From Flavobacteriales bacterium (GTDB taxonomy: Bacteria > Bacteroidota > Bacteroidia > Flavobacteriales_F > PHOS-HE28), in assembly GCA_030584065.1 (NCBI GenBank), contig CP129489.1, forward strand, positions 2,275,497 to 2,339,496: a stretch of DNA of 64,000 bases, in the 5' to 3' direction. Shown one piece after another: positions 44,850-56,491 of the stretch. Both the position numbers and the translations under genes were made by a program. Under the pieces are notes generated by a model. It made no database searches and was not told where the DNA came from. It worked only from the letters and a program-made list of their open reading frames with translations. Numbering within the stretch: the first letter of the stretch is position 1; the number at the start of each line of letters is the position of its first letter.

Positions 44850-46487
44850 TCAATGCACGCGCTCGCCATCCACGAAGGTGGCCGTCACCCTGGCCAAGCG
44901 CAGCGCATCCGCTGGGGCCCGCTCCAGGTCGGCATTCACCACGGTGATGTCGGCCCGTTTGCCGACCTCCAGGGTGCCCAGATCGCCCTCCTGCATGGCA
45001 GCGATCGCATTCCAGATGGTCATGCCGCGCAACGCATCCAGCCGCGAGAGCGCCTGCTCGGTGCGGTAGCCGCCCTCCGGCCAGCCATCGGCGCCCTGGC
45101 GCAGCACCGCGCTGCGGAATGTCTGCAGCGGATCGATGCCCTCCACCGGGAAATCGGTGCCTAGCGCCAGCAGCCCCATCGTCCTGCGGAGGTCCTCGTA
45201 GGCGTAGGCATCAGCGATGCGCTGAGGCCCGAGTCGCTCGATGGCCCAGGGGCCGTCGCTGGTGGCGTGCGTGGGCTGAACGCTGGGGATGATGCTGTAG
45301 CGGGCGAAGAGCGGACGGTCGGCCGCGCTCACCACCTGGGCATGCTCGATTCGCCAGCGCAGGTCGTTGGTGCCGCCCAGCACCTCGGCGTACACATCGA
45401 GGAGCAGCTTGTTGGCGCTGTCGCCGATGCAGTGCGTGTTCATCTGGAAGCCATGCTCCTTGCACCACCGGGCCACGTGCAGGAAGTGGTCGCGGGAGGC
45501 CAGCTGCAGGCCATGGTGGCCGGGCTGGTCATGGTAGGGCTCCTTGAGCAGGGCGCCGCGCGAGCCCAGGGCGCCATCGGCATACACCTTCACGCTGCGC
45601 ACGGCAAGGCGGTCGGTGAGGATCGGCCCGCTGCGCGCGAACGCCTCAAGCCACGGGGCCGAATCGGAGACCATGGCGTAGACGCGCATCTTCAGCGCGC
45701 CCTCCTCCTGCATGCGCTGGATCAGGCGGATCGTGCCGGGATCGAGGCCCGCATCACAAACCATGGTCAGGCCGAGGCTGAAGCAATCGCGCTGGGCATC
45801 GAGCAGCGCCGCGCGCTTGATGGCCTCATCGGCCTGTTCCATGATGGGCTGGAACACGTTCACCGCATTGTCGATGAGCACGCCGGTGAATCGGCCGTCG
45901 CGCTTCACCATCAACCCTCCCTCCACGCTATTCGCCGGGTCGACGCCCACGGCGCGCAGGGCCGCATCGTTCACCACGGCGGCGTGGCCATCGATGCGCT
46001 GCATGAGCACGGGCCTGTCGGGGAAGAGCGCGTTCAACGCGGCGTTGTCCGGGTACTCCTTCACCGGCCAGTCGTTCTGGTCCCAGCCGCGGCCCAGGAT
46101 CCATCCCGCTCCGGGATGGGCTTTCGCATAGGCCTCGATCCGCGCCACGGCCTCCTGCCAATCGCCCACCCCCTGGAGGTCCACCTTCTGCTTGTTGAGG
46201 CCGTAGCCATAGAAGTGGCAATGCCCATCGATGAATCCGGGATAGACATGCTGCCCCCCTGCATTGAAGATCTCCTTGGCGCGGTAGCGGTTGCGGATCT
46301 GGTGCTCCGGACCGAGCTCGATGATGCGCCCGTCCTTCACGGCCATGGCCTGGTGCACGCTTCCGGCCTCGTCGAGCGCATGGATGACCGCGTTGTGCAC
46401 CACGAGGTCGGCCTCACGGTCCTTGTGCGCGCAGGCGGTGGCGAGGAATGCAGCGAGCAAGGGGGCGAAGAGCCGTGCAGGGGTCAT
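44850..46487 (-). CDS. Amidohydrolase family lipoprotein (YtcJ-like)
   Basis: 545 residues. Lipoprotein signal (LLAAFLATAC, Cys19), so it is envelope-anchored, which is unusual for a hydrolase of this fold but common in Bacteroidota. YtcJ-type amidohydrolase-3 features: N-terminal metal site FIDGHCHFYGYG, GRGWDQNDW, LMQRIDGHAAVVND, VKVYADGALGSRGALL, MNTHCIGDSAN, RIEHAQVVS and LALGTDFPVEGIDPLQTF. It hydrolyses an unknown amide or cyclic substrate. The start ATG overlaps the stop of the preceding membrane-protein gene by 4 bp (ATGA). Confidence 0.88.
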   Translation of the reverse strand: MTPARLFAPLLAAFLATACAHKDREADLVVHNAVIHALDEAGSVHQAMAVKDGRIIELGPEHQIRNRYRAKEIFNAGGQHVYPGFIDGHCHFYGYGLNKQKVDLQGVGDWQEAVARIEAYAKAHPGAGWILGRGWDQNDWPVKEYPDNAALNALFPDRPVLMQRIDGHAAVVNDAALRAVGVDPANSVEGGLMVKRDGRFTGVLIDNAVNVFQPIMEQADEAIKRAALLDAQRDCFSLGLTMVCDAGLDPGTIRLIQRMQEEGALKMRVYAMVSDSAPWLEAFARSGPILTDRLAVRSVKVYADGALGSRGALLKEPYHDQPGHHGLQLASRDHFLHVARWCKEHGFQMNTHCIGDSANKLLLDVYAEVLGGTNDLRWRIEHAQVVSAADRPLFARYSIIPSVQPTHATSDGPWAIERLGPQRIADAYAYEDLRRTMGLLALGTDFPVEGIDPLQTFRSAVLRQGADGWPEGGYRTEQALSRLDALRGMTIWNAIAAMQEGDLGTLEVGKRADITVVNADLERAPADALRLARVTATFVDGERVH

Positions 46488-47809
46488 GCGGAGAGCAGGG
46501 GTTTGAGCCGCGGCCAGCGGGCCAGCGCGCGGCGATGGTCGAAGGCGAGCAGGGCGGCCACCAGCAGGAAGGGCAGCAGCGGCGCCCGGTAGCGCACCAG
46601 AGCGCCCATGATGGGCGTGGTCCAGCCGATGACGCAGGCCAGCACGAAGCCGTATCCGGCCAGCGCGAGCAGGAGGGGCCGGTCGATGCCGCTCCAGGGA
46701 AGCCGGTACTGCAGCAGCGCCGCAAGCACGGCCAGTACCACGATGTTCTCGGCTGCGGACGCAAGGCCGAGCGCCCCGCCGCCGCCATGGGCGACCGGCC
46801 CGGCGAGCGTGATCCACAGGGCATACGGGATGGTGCGCACGAAGGAAAGCGCATCAGGCTGCAGCAGCGGCGGCATCACGAAGCTGCCCGAGCGCGTCTC
46901 GAGCGCAAGGCCGATGAAGTCGCGCTGCTTCCAGGTGATCACCTCAAGGATGTCGAAGCCGGGGATGAAGCGCTGCGCATTGAGGCCGGCGGCGATGAAG
47001 GCGGCGTAGACGACGGCCATCTTCAGCAGGGGCCGCCGACCACCGGTCAGGCGGGCCCAGGCCAGGAAGGCCAGCGCTGGCACCATGCTGAGCAGCACGT
47101 AGAACTTCAGGTGGTAGAGCAGCGCCATGGCGGCACCGAGCATCAGCGCCCCGGCCACCGTGGCACGGCCATCCAGCATGCGCAGCACCTGCCACACCAG
47201 AATGCCAAGGCCGAAGAAGAGGAGGCTCTCCTTGATGACGCCGCTGGCCCAGAAGAGGACGGAAGGCAGCCCGAACAGGGCGATGGCCAGCGCGCGCTCA
47301 CGGCCCGCGAGGCGCCCCACGAAGGCGCGGTAGAGGCCCAGGGTTCCGGTGAGCGAAAGGAAGGCCGCCGCCACCGTGTGCACATGGAAGTGGCCGAAGC
47401 TGAACAGCCGCACCACGGCGTTGAAGCGGATCACGGTGTGGGCATCGTTGTGCAGGTTGCTCTCCCACTGCCGGTACCAGTTGTTCATGCGCTGGTAGTA
47501 CTGCTCATCGAACCACGGGGTATCGTTGTCCACGCTGAAGAGCATGCGCAGGTAATCGCCGGGGCGCTCGGGCAGTGCGCTGAAGAGCACGGCGCTGTCG
47601 TCGAAATACTTGAAGACATCGGCCGTGGCGCGGTCGGTGTAGACATAGGTGTAGACCGCCCAGAGGGCCGTGCCGGCGGCCACCTTCAGCAGGAAGAGCG
47701 CCGCCACCCCCCGCATGGACAGGCCCGGCACACGGGCATAGAACGGCATGCGCCGCATGGCGAAGAGCAGCAGCGAGGCATAAGCGACGGCGAGCAGCGC
47801 ACCGGGCAT
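46484..47809 (-). CDS. Polytopic membrane protein (glycosyltransferase-like), unassigned
   Basis: 441 residues with roughly ten hydrophobic segments (e.g. GALLAVAYASLLLFAM, VAGALMLGAAMALLYHL, VYAAFIAAGLNAQ, PFLLVAALLAF). A polar loop near the N-terminus (YFDDSAVLFSALPERPGDYLRMLF, WFDEQYYQRMNNWYRQW) with acidic residues after the first TMs resembles the layout of GT39/EpsG-type polyprenyl-linked glycosyltransferases, but no diagnostic motif is certain. It overlaps the amidohydrolase start. A GACCTTCG element lies exactly 4 nt before its ATG. Confidence 0.72.
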   Translation of the reverse strand: MPGALLAVAYASLLLFAMRRMPFYARVPGLSMRGVAALFLLKVAAGTALWAVYTYVYTDRATADVFKYFDDSAVLFSALPERPGDYLRMLFSVDNDTPWFDEQYYQRMNNWYRQWESNLHNDAHTVIRFNAVVRLFSFGHFHVHTVAAAFLSLTGTLGLYRAFVGRLAGRERALAIALFGLPSVLFWASGVIKESLLFFGLGILVWQVLRMLDGRATVAGALMLGAAMALLYHLKFYVLLSMVPALAFLAWARLTGGRRPLLKMAVVYAAFIAAGLNAQRFIPGFDILEVITWKQRDFIGLALETRSGSFVMPPLLQPDALSFVRTIPYALWITLAGPVAHGGGGALGLASAAENIVVLAVLAALLQYRLPWSGIDRPLLLALAGYGFVLACVIGWTTPIMGALVRYRAPLLPFLLVAALLAFDHRRALARWPRLKPLLSA

Positions 47810-47813
47810 GGCG

Positions 47814-47821
47814 CGAAGGTC
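47814..47821 (-). promoter_or_regulatory. Promoter element of the membrane-protein gene
   Basis: GACCTTCG on the minus strand, 4 nt before the ATG at 47809, inside the 25-bp gap after alkD. Confidence 0.4.
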
Positions 47822-47834
47822 GCCATCCCGCGCC

Positions 47835-48500
47835 TCACAGGTGCTTGAGCGCCTCGCGGACGCTCAGGGCCGAGAGCCGGTGGTGCGCCACGAACCGGCG
47901 CACCGCATCCGGGTCGGTGGCCGCCAGTTCGCGGAGCGCCCACCCGATGGCTTTGCGGATGAAGAAGTCCGGGTGGGCGGCATGGCGGCCGATGCATCTG
48001 AAGAGCAGCGCCTGGTCCGTTCCGCCCTTCCAGCGGTTCTGGAAGATGATGGCCGTGCGGATGAGCCACCGGTTGTCGCTCGCGGCCCAGCGCGCGCACC
48101 ATTCCGCGCGCGCCTCCGGATGCCGCTTGAGGATGGCGCCCGCCACATGGATCGCGAGCCCATCCACCGTGTCCCACCAGCTCTTGGTGGTCACCAGCTC
48201 CTCCACCAGCGGCAGGTGCTCCAAGCCGAGGCGCTTGGCATCGCGCATCAGCAGGTCAACGGCGGTCTGATGCAGCTCGCGCTGCGGGCAGTCGAAGGCC
48301 GAGCGGACGATGGCCGGCAGCTCACCCAGCGGCGGAGGGCCCAGCTTGGCGATATGCGCCTTCAGGATTGCCCGGCGTGCCGGGGCCTTGATGCCGAAGA
48401 AGGGGGCGATGCCCTTCATGTAGGCCTCCATCGGCAGGGCGTCGACCGGATTCGCGTGGCGGGCGAACGCGCCGTGCAGGGGAGCGATCCAGGGATGCAT
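47835..48500 (-). CDS. DNA alkylation repair protein, AlkD-like
   Basis: 221 residues of HEAT-like helical repeats, the fold of AlkC/AlkD glycosylases that remove bulky or cationic alkylated bases. Typical blocks: MEAYMKGIAPFFGIKAPARR, ELVTTKSWWDTVDGLA, SDNRWLIRTAIIFQNRWK and FFIRKAIGWALREL, including the WD and Arg residues that line the DNA groove in this family. Cytoplasmic. A CATCTTCG element precedes the ATG by 14 nt. Confidence 0.9.
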   Translation of the reverse strand: MHPWIAPLHGAFARHANPVDALPMEAYMKGIAPFFGIKAPARRAILKAHIAKLGPPPLGELPAIVRSAFDCPQRELHQTAVDLLMRDAKRLGLEHLPLVEELVTTKSWWDTVDGLAIHVAGAILKRHPEARAEWCARWAASDNRWLIRTAIIFQNRWKGGTDQALLFRCIGRHAAHPDFFIRKAIGWALRELAATDPDAVRRFVAHHRLSALSVREALKHL

Positions 48501-48514
48501 GGGAACGGCCCCCG

Positions 48515-48522
48515 CGAAGATG
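48515..48522 (-). promoter_or_regulatory. AlkD gene promoter element
   Basis: CATCTTCG on the minus strand, 14 nt before 48500. Confidence 0.4.
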
Positions 48523-48536
48523 CACCGCCACAGGCC

Positions 48537-49130
48537 TCACGGCCAACTGACCGGCACCGCCACCTCGTTGCGCCGTGCCACCAGCTGCCAGGGCGGATCG
48601 TAGCCCAGGAAACGGGCCGGGCCGATCGGCACGAGGCCGGCGGCCGCCGTGGACCTGAGCAGCTCCCCGGTCATCCCAGTGATCCGCGCCTCATCGGCGA
48701 AGCCGCCGAAACGGAGCACGGCCACCACCTCCTCAGGGACGTTCCGCAGCTGCACGGCCCGGTCATTGGGTGCCGGCAGACTGTCCATGCTGAGGCCTTC
48801 GGGCATGATGAAGCGCATGCGGGCGCTGTCGGGATCCAGCTGCATGTGCACCGGGGCCGTCATCGCGATGCTCGCGCCGTCCGCATTGCCGCCGAAGATG
48901 TAACCCGCCAAGGTGCGGAAGGAGGGATTGGCGACCTGCTTGTAGGTGCCGCCCGGCCTTACCGTCTCTGCCGCCAAGGCGGCGGGGTAATGCCTCACTT
49001 CCAGCGCTCCGATGGTCCGCAGCACGGTGTAGGGCTGCTGCGGCGTGCGCTTGGTGCCGGCCACGGTCCAGGCCTGCAGGCCGGCGAAGAGGACCACGGC
49101 ACCGATGACGATGTACATGAGCTTGCGCAT
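48537..49130 (-). CDS. SOUL family haem-binding-like protein
   Basis: 197 residues with an N-terminal TM or signal anchor (LMYIVIGAVVLFAGLQAW) and a SOUL domain: YTVLRTIGALEVRHYPAALAAET, FRTLAGYIFGGN, IAMTAPVHMQ, MRFIMPEGLSMDSLPAPND and VAVLRFGGFADE. SOUL proteins bind haem or tetrapyrroles in some organisms; the His used in mammalian homologues is not reliably conserved in bacteria, so haem binding is not asserted. Anchored facing the periplasm. Genes on both sides are on the same strand with 36-42 bp gaps. Confidence 0.88.
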   Translation of the reverse strand: MRKLMYIVIGAVVLFAGLQAWTVAGTKRTPQQPYTVLRTIGALEVRHYPAALAAETVRPGGTYKQVANPSFRTLAGYIFGGNADGASIAMTAPVHMQLDPDSARMRFIMPEGLSMDSLPAPNDRAVQLRNVPEEVVAVLRFGGFADEARITGMTGELLRSTAAAGLVPIGPARFLGYDPPWQLVARRNEVAVPVSWP

Positions 49131-49172
49131 GTATTCCCACCTGAACGCTTGAGACGCTGCGCTGTTCAGCCC

Positions 49173-49808
49173 CTATTGCTCGGCCCGGCCGAAGTAGCCC
49201 CGGCCGACCGTCTGATTGAACACGCTGATGAACAGCGCGATGTAGCTCAGGTAGAACAACGATTGGATGGACACCACCAGCTTGCCCAGGCCTGTGACCG
49301 GATAGTACTCGCCGAAGCCGATGGTACTGGTAATGACGAAGCTCAGGTAGACCGCATCGGTCCATGCGGCCATCGGCTGATTGAAGTGATTGCCGGCCAT
49401 ATGGATCACAGCGAAGCCGAAGACCACCTCCATGTAGTTGATGAAGATGGGCAGCTTGGAACGCCGGTAGGACCGCGGGGAGGGCAACGCATCGGAGGCG
49501 AAGATCATGGTGGGGATGTAGAGGAGGGTCTCCGTCATCAGCCAGACCACCGCCCACAGGACCGCCGCATGCGACCACCAGCCCTGCCAAAGGACCGCCA
49601 GCGGGAAAGCGGTCTTCAGCAGCACATAGCACTCGATGGCCAGGTCCTGCACCAAGGCCCCTCTCCGCCAGAAGAGGTGCTTGATGTAGGCGCCGGGGAA
49701 CAGGAACTGCGATGCCGCCAGCATGAGCCGCAAGGCTTTCTCCAGGCCCGCATCCAGTTCATAGGCATTGTCCCAGATGGCCACTACGTTCTCCCAGCGC
49801 CGCCCCAA
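49173..49808 (-). CDS. Two-pore-domain-type potassium channel protein
   Basis: About 211 residues, with four likely membrane segments and one pore loop: DAVYLSFVITSTIGFGEYYPVTGLG, where TIGFGE is a K-channel selectivity filter, followed by a last TM (SIQSLFYLSYIALFISVFNQ). There is no voltage-sensor Arg ladder or cytoplasmic RCK domain. Start uncertain: the TTG at 49808 is the first start codon after an in-frame stop; a GTG at 49784 is possible. Confidence 0.8.
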   Translation of the reverse strand: MGRRWENVVAIWDNAYELDAGLEKALRLMLAASQFLFPGAYIKHLFWRRGALVQDLAIECYVLLKTAFPLAVLWQGWWSHAAVLWAVVWLMTETLLYIPTMIFASDALPSPRSYRRSKLPIFINYMEVVFGFAVIHMAGNHFNQPMAAWTDAVYLSFVITSTIGFGEYYPVTGLGKLVVSIQSLFYLSYIALFISVFNQTVGRGYFGRAEQ

Positions 49809-49945
49809 GGTGCTGTGCCGGTCCTACACCTGCGGGTGACCCCTTCCCAATAGCAGCTTCCGTACGGTCTGTCGCATGCTTCAAGGCGCTTACGACCGAA
49901 AAGTATCCCGGAACGGACCTGCATGGACTGACGAAGCGCACCGGC

Positions 49946-49953
49946 TAACTTCA
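49946..49953 (+). promoter_or_regulatory. GEVED gene promoter element
   Basis: TAACTTCA, 19 nt before the ATG at 49973. Confidence 0.5.
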
Positions 49954-49972
49954 CCCTCCCAAACCGACCGCC

Positions 49973-50743
49973 ATGATCCGATCCTTGCTGCTGACTGCCT
50001 GCCTGTTGACCTTGGGCAGCAGCCTTGCCCAGTACTGCTCCCCGACCTTCGCCAATGGGTGCTTCAACTGGCGCAACCTGGCCGTGACCCTGGGCACCAT
50101 CAACTGGACCGCGGGCAGCGACTGCTACGTGAGCGACTTCACCGCGTTGAGCACAGCTGTCACCCCCGGCGTGCCCGAGCCCATGACCGTCACCAGCGGC
50201 AATTGGACCGGTTGCGCGGTGTGGATCGACCTGAACGACGACCTGGCCTTCTCCGCCGATGAGAACCTCTACCACGCCTACGTTGGCGGGGACCCCGGCT
50301 ATACCTACAGCTTCAACCTCACCGTGCCTGAATCCGCCCCGGCAGGCAGCCACCGCATGCGGGTGATCGCCGGCTGGGGGAGCGACGGCTTCACTGAGGG
50401 GAGCGCGAACGGCTTCGGCTCCTGCGGCACCTTCCAGTACGGCAACTTCAATGACTTCACCGTGGTGGTAACGGGCTCTTCGGGCATGGCCGCCGCGCAC
50501 GCCCTGCCCTTGAAGGTGGCGCCCAACCCGGCCACGGACCGCCTCGATGTGCGGCTCCCCGACGGCAGCCGCGCGGTGCGCGCGCACCTGGTGGCGGCAG
50601 ATGGCCGAAGCGTGCGTCAGCTCCTGTCAACGCCGTCTGACGGGCGGCTGGCAATCGATCTCACCGGCGTGGCGCGCGGCGCATACCTGCTTCAAGTGGA
50701 AACGGACCGTGGGGTGCACACGGCCCGCGTGACGAAGGACTGA
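49973..50743 (+). CDS. T9SS cargo protein with GEVED-like domain
   Basis: 256 residues: signal peptide (MIRSLLLTACLLTLGSSLAQ), a GEVED-type beta domain (CAVWIDLNDDLAFSADENLY, SFNLTVPESAPAGSHRMRV, CGTFQYGNFNDFTVVV) and a type-A sorting domain (VAPNPATDRLDVRLPD to GVHTARVTKD). The NDD/ADEN acidic stretch suggests calcium binding. GEVED domains occur in secreted adhesins and hydrolases, but here no catalytic domain accompanies it, so it may be a small surface protein. Convergent with the LOG gene, stops 4 bp apart. Confidence 0.85.
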   Translation: MIRSLLLTACLLTLGSSLAQYCSPTFANGCFNWRNLAVTLGTINWTAGSDCYVSDFTALSTAVTPGVPEPMTVTSGNWTGCAVWIDLNDDLAFSADENLYHAYVGGDPGYTYSFNLTVPESAPAGSHRMRVIAGWGSDGFTEGSANGFGSCGTFQYGNFNDFTVVVTGSSGMAAAHALPLKVAPNPATDRLDVRLPDGSRAVRAHLVAADGRSVRQLLSTPSDGRLAIDLTGVARGAYLLQVETDRGVHTARVTKD

Positions 50744-50747
50744 GGCC

Positions 50748-51305
50748 TCAGCCGTCCGGCCCCACCCGCACGAGGTTCGCCAGCAAGGCGTTCACCAGCA
50801 CATCCACATCGCTGGCGGCGATGACCCGGGTGGCGCCGTGCAGGAAGCCATCCCGCTCCATGCGGTGCATCTGCTGCAGGAGCCCATCGTAGAAGCCGTT
50901 CACGTTGAGCAGCCCCATAGGCTTGGCGTGCAGGCCCAGCTGCCGCCACGTGAGCAGCTCGAAGAGCTCATCCATGGTGCCGAAACCGCCGGGCAGGGCG
51001 ATCACCGCCTGGCTGCGGCGGTGCATCACCATCTTCCGCTCGTGCATGTCGGTCACGGTGATCAGCTCGGTCACGCGGTCGTGCGCCAGCTCACGCCCGG
51101 CCATGAAGCCGGGAATGACGCCCACCACCTCGCCGCCGGCCTCCATTGCCGCATCGGCCACCGCTCCCATCAGGCCCACGTGCCCTCCTCCATATACGAT
51201 GCCCATGCCGCGCTGGGCCAAGGTGCGGCCCACGGTGCGCGCAGATTCCATGTACACGGCATCATGGCCGGTGCTGGCCCCGCAGAAGACAGCGATGTGG
51301 AGCAT
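50748..51305 (-). CDS. LOG family protein (TIGR00730, Rossmann-fold nucleotide hydrolase)
   Basis: 185 residues with the diagnostic PGGFGTMDE motif (in ALPGGFGTMDELFELLTW), N-terminal IAVFCGAS and GGGHVGLMGAVADAAM. Plant LOG enzymes release free cytokinins; bacterial members are nucleotide 5'-monophosphate phosphoribohydrolases of uncertain physiological substrate. The frame is open to 51401, but ATG 51305 starts the Rossmann strand and follows TACCTTCA by 4 nt. Confidence 0.93.
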   Translation of the reverse strand: MLHIAVFCGASTGHDAVYMESARTVGRTLAQRGMGIVYGGGHVGLMGAVADAAMEAGGEVVGVIPGFMAGRELAHDRVTELITVTDMHERKMVMHRRSQAVIALPGGFGTMDELFELLTWRQLGLHAKPMGLLNVNGFYDGLLQQMHRMERDGFLHGATRVIAASDVDVLVNALLANLVRVGPDG

Positions 51306-51309
51306 GCGG

Positions 51310-51317
51310 TGAAGGTA
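51310..51317 (-). promoter_or_regulatory. LOG gene promoter element
   Basis: TACCTTCA on the minus strand, 4 nt before 51305. Confidence 0.55.
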
Positions 51318-51332
51318 ACCGGGTGCACCGAC

Positions 51333-51351
51333 GGCCGCAGGCCATGCGGCC
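51333..51351 (-). terminator. Weak hairpin downstream of the delta-60 gene
   Basis: GGCCGC / GCGGCC (51333-51338, 51346-51351) 21 nt after the stop of the gene at 51373. Confidence 0.35.
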
Positions 51352-51372
51352 ACGGCTCCCGGCACGTGAGGA

Positions 51373-53832
51373 TCACTCCTTGATGAACCGCGTGACTTCA
51401 CCGTTGCTGCCGCGCAACAGGTACACGCCGGGCTTCAAGTCCTGAGGGGACAACGTGCTGGTATTGCTGTAGGTGCGCAGCCAAGCACCACGGCTGTCGT
51501 ACAGATCCCCCTGGAACGGCTGCGTCAGGTACAGGACATCCGTGCAGGGGTTCGGCCAGGCATGCTGCGCTTCGACGCCCAGATCGGTGATGGACGTGCT
51601 GAAGTCGCCGTTGACGCGCGCCACCCTGTTGCGGCCAATGCCATCGTACCTGTAGAAGCTGCCGGCGATGTACACGCTGCCATCCTCCTGGAGCAGGAGC
51701 GCGAAAATGACGTTGTTGGCCGCAAGGCCCACCTGATAGCTCCCATCGAACGCTCCATTCGGGAGCAACCGCACGAAGGCAGTTTGCTGACTACCGCCAA
51801 CGCTATTGAAATCGCCTCCGGCGATGATCCGACCATCGGGTTGCAGCTCCATCCGATAAATGATCCCCTGGTTCGGATTGGAAATGTCGAACCCCGTATC
51901 GAGTGCCCCATTGATGCCGAGCCGGGCCAAGCACCGGCGGGTGGTGGCACCCATTTGAGAGAAACCGCCGCAGACCAAGATCGTACTGTCCGGCTGAACG
52001 ATCACATCGTGGATGGTGGAGTTGGAAGCCGGCGCTTGGAAGCTCAGGTCCACCGTGCCGTCGAGCAAAAGGCGCGCGATGTCCGTGCGGTTCACGCTAT
52101 TGATGCTGGTGAAGTTGCCGCCCACCAGCAGCCGGCCATCGTAGTCGAAGGTCAGTGCCTGCACATCACCGTTCACACCCGATCCGGCGAAGGTGGCATC
52201 CAGGCTGCCATCGCTGTTCAAGCGGGCAATACCGCGCTTGTTCACACCGGCCACCTGTTGGAAGAACCCGCCCACCAGGATCTTTCCATCGGGCTGTAAC
52301 AAGAGGATGTGTGCATTGTCCGAGAGGCCGGCACCAGGATCGAAGCTCACGTCCAGGCTGCCATCGGGCATAAGCCGGGCGATGCGGTTGCGCGGCACAC
52401 CGTTGAAGCGGGTGAAGAACCCGGCCACCACAACGCGGCCGTCCGGCTGGATGGCCACGGCCCGCACATCTTCGTTGAAGCCTTCGCCCGTATCGAAGCT
52501 CGGATCGATGGTGCCATCGGGCCACACGCGGCACAGCCCGCGCCGGGTCACTCCGTTGTACTTGGCGAACTCACCGCCCACCAGGATGCGGCCATCGGGC
52601 AGCCGGGCCAAGGCATAGGCGACCCCGTTCAAGCCGGTGTTGGGCATGAACGAGGTATCCACCGCACCATTCGCGAACGCGTTGATGATCCGCAGTTGAA
52701 AGTGCCCGTTGTACATGATGTGATCACCACCCAGCAGGAAGTGCCCATCCGGGGCCACGTGGAAGGCGAAACCCGTGTTGCTCAACCCATCCACCGGCAC
52801 GAAGGTGTTGTCCACCACACCGTTCGCCTGGAGCCGCACCAAGCGCTGCCAGGGCTGGTTGTTGAAGCTGGTGAAGACACCGGTCACCAGCACTTTGCCA
52901 TCGGGCTGCAGCGCCACGGCGATAACGTCATTCTCCGCGCCAGTGCCGGGCTGGAAGGAGGTGTCCACGCTGCCGGTGGCATTGAGGCGCGCGATGCGCC
53001 TGCGGTTGGCGCCATTGAACTGAGTGAAGCTGCCGCCAATGATGATCTTGCCATCGGGCTGCAAGGCCATGGTGGTGACGACGTTGCTGAACGTGGGGCC
53101 GCTGCCTGTGCTGAACGTGTTATCGACGGCTCCGGAGGCCAGCAGGCGCACCACGCCCCGGGCATTGGACCCGTTCACCGTCTGGAACGACCCACTGACC
53201 AAGAGCTTTCCATCGGGCTGCAACACCATGTCGGAGATGCCATCGGAAGGACCGGTGCCCACGTTGAAGGATGGGTCCAAGGTCCCGTCCGCGTTGAGCC
53301 GCGCCAAGCGGACGGCACTGGAGCCGGAGACCGTGGTGAACCAACCGCCGATGAGCACCTTGCCGTTCGCCAGCGGAATGGCCTTCTCCACATTGGCACT
53401 GGGACCTTCACCGGGATCGAAGGATGGATCGATGGAGCCGTCGGGGAATAGCATGGCCACACACCTGCGCGGCACGCCATTGATCGACTGGAAGCCCCCA
53501 GCCACCAGGATCCGCCCATCCTGGAGCACCGCGATGCTCGTCACTATTCCGCTGGCACCGGTGCCGATGTTGAAGCCCGTATCGGGTGTACCATCCGCAT
53601 TGAGCCGGATAAGCCGGTTCGCGGTCACATCGCCGAACGTGACGAATTCGCCTCCCACGAGCACCTTGCCATCGGGCTGCTCCACCACAGTGAACACCGT
53701 GCTATTGAATCCATCACCGTGCTTGAAGCCCAAGTCTCCAGGATTGAAGCTGAGGTCGAGCGTGCCGGGCTGGGCCGAAGCGTGGAATGGCGCAACAAGA
53801 ATGGCGACGAGCGTGAGCAGCGGTTTGCGCAT
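51373..53832 (-). CDS. T9SS cargo protein made of delta-60 repeats
   Basis: 819 residues. Signal peptide (ending FHASAQ), then about 14 tandem delta-60 repeats of ~50 residues, each with a core like LQPDGKVLVGGxF, xxxxxxRxxRLxxDGxxDxSF (e.g. QPDGRVVVAGFF, RLMPDGSLDVSFDPG). These make a beta-propeller or solenoid of unknown binding role. It ends in a type-A-like sorting domain (AWPNPCTDVLYLTQ to LLRGSNGEVTRFIKE). The frame is open to 54102, but ATG 53832 starts the signal peptide and has a CATCTTTG element 20 nt upstream. Confidence 0.9.
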   Translation of the reverse strand: MRKPLLTLVAILVAPFHASAQPGTLDLSFNPGDLGFKHGDGFNSTVFTVVEQPDGKVLVGGEFVTFGDVTANRLIRLNADGTPDTGFNIGTGASGIVTSIAVLQDGRILVAGGFQSINGVPRRCVAMLFPDGSIDPSFDPGEGPSANVEKAIPLANGKVLIGGWFTTVSGSSAVRLARLNADGTLDPSFNVGTGPSDGISDMVLQPDGKLLVSGSFQTVNGSNARGVVRLLASGAVDNTFSTGSGPTFSNVVTTMALQPDGKIIIGGSFTQFNGANRRRIARLNATGSVDTSFQPGTGAENDVIAVALQPDGKVLVTGVFTSFNNQPWQRLVRLQANGVVDNTFVPVDGLSNTGFAFHVAPDGHFLLGGDHIMYNGHFQLRIINAFANGAVDTSFMPNTGLNGVAYALARLPDGRILVGGEFAKYNGVTRRGLCRVWPDGTIDPSFDTGEGFNEDVRAVAIQPDGRVVVAGFFTRFNGVPRNRIARLMPDGSLDVSFDPGAGLSDNAHILLLQPDGKILVGGFFQQVAGVNKRGIARLNSDGSLDATFAGSGVNGDVQALTFDYDGRLLVGGNFTSINSVNRTDIARLLLDGTVDLSFQAPASNSTIHDVIVQPDSTILVCGGFSQMGATTRRCLARLGINGALDTGFDISNPNQGIIYRMELQPDGRIIAGGDFNSVGGSQQTAFVRLLPNGAFDGSYQVGLAANNVIFALLLQEDGSVYIAGSFYRYDGIGRNRVARVNGDFSTSITDLGVEAQHAWPNPCTDVLYLTQPFQGDLYDSRGAWLRTYSNTSTLSPQDLKPGVYLLRGSNGEVTRFIKE

Positions 53833-53852
53833 GGTAGGATCTATGACAGTAT

Positions 53853-53860
53853 CAAAGATG
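53853..53860 (-). promoter_or_regulatory. Delta-60 gene promoter element
   Basis: CATCTTTG on the minus strand, 20 nt before 53832 and downstream of the katG terminator. Confidence 0.45.
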
Positions 53861-53884
53861 TGCGAGGCCAAGCGCTGGAACAAC

Positions 53885-53920
53885 GCGAGGAAGGCGGCCC
53901 ATCCGGGCCGCCTTCCTCGC
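53885..53920 (-). terminator. katG terminator
   Basis: Perfect 16-bp inverted repeat GCGAGGAAGGCGGCCC / its complement (53885-53900, 53905-53920) with a 4-nt loop, 19 nt after the katG stop. Confidence 0.8.
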
Positions 53921-53939
53921 TTGTAGCTCTCGTTAACGC

Positions 53940-56491
<2,552 letters not shown>
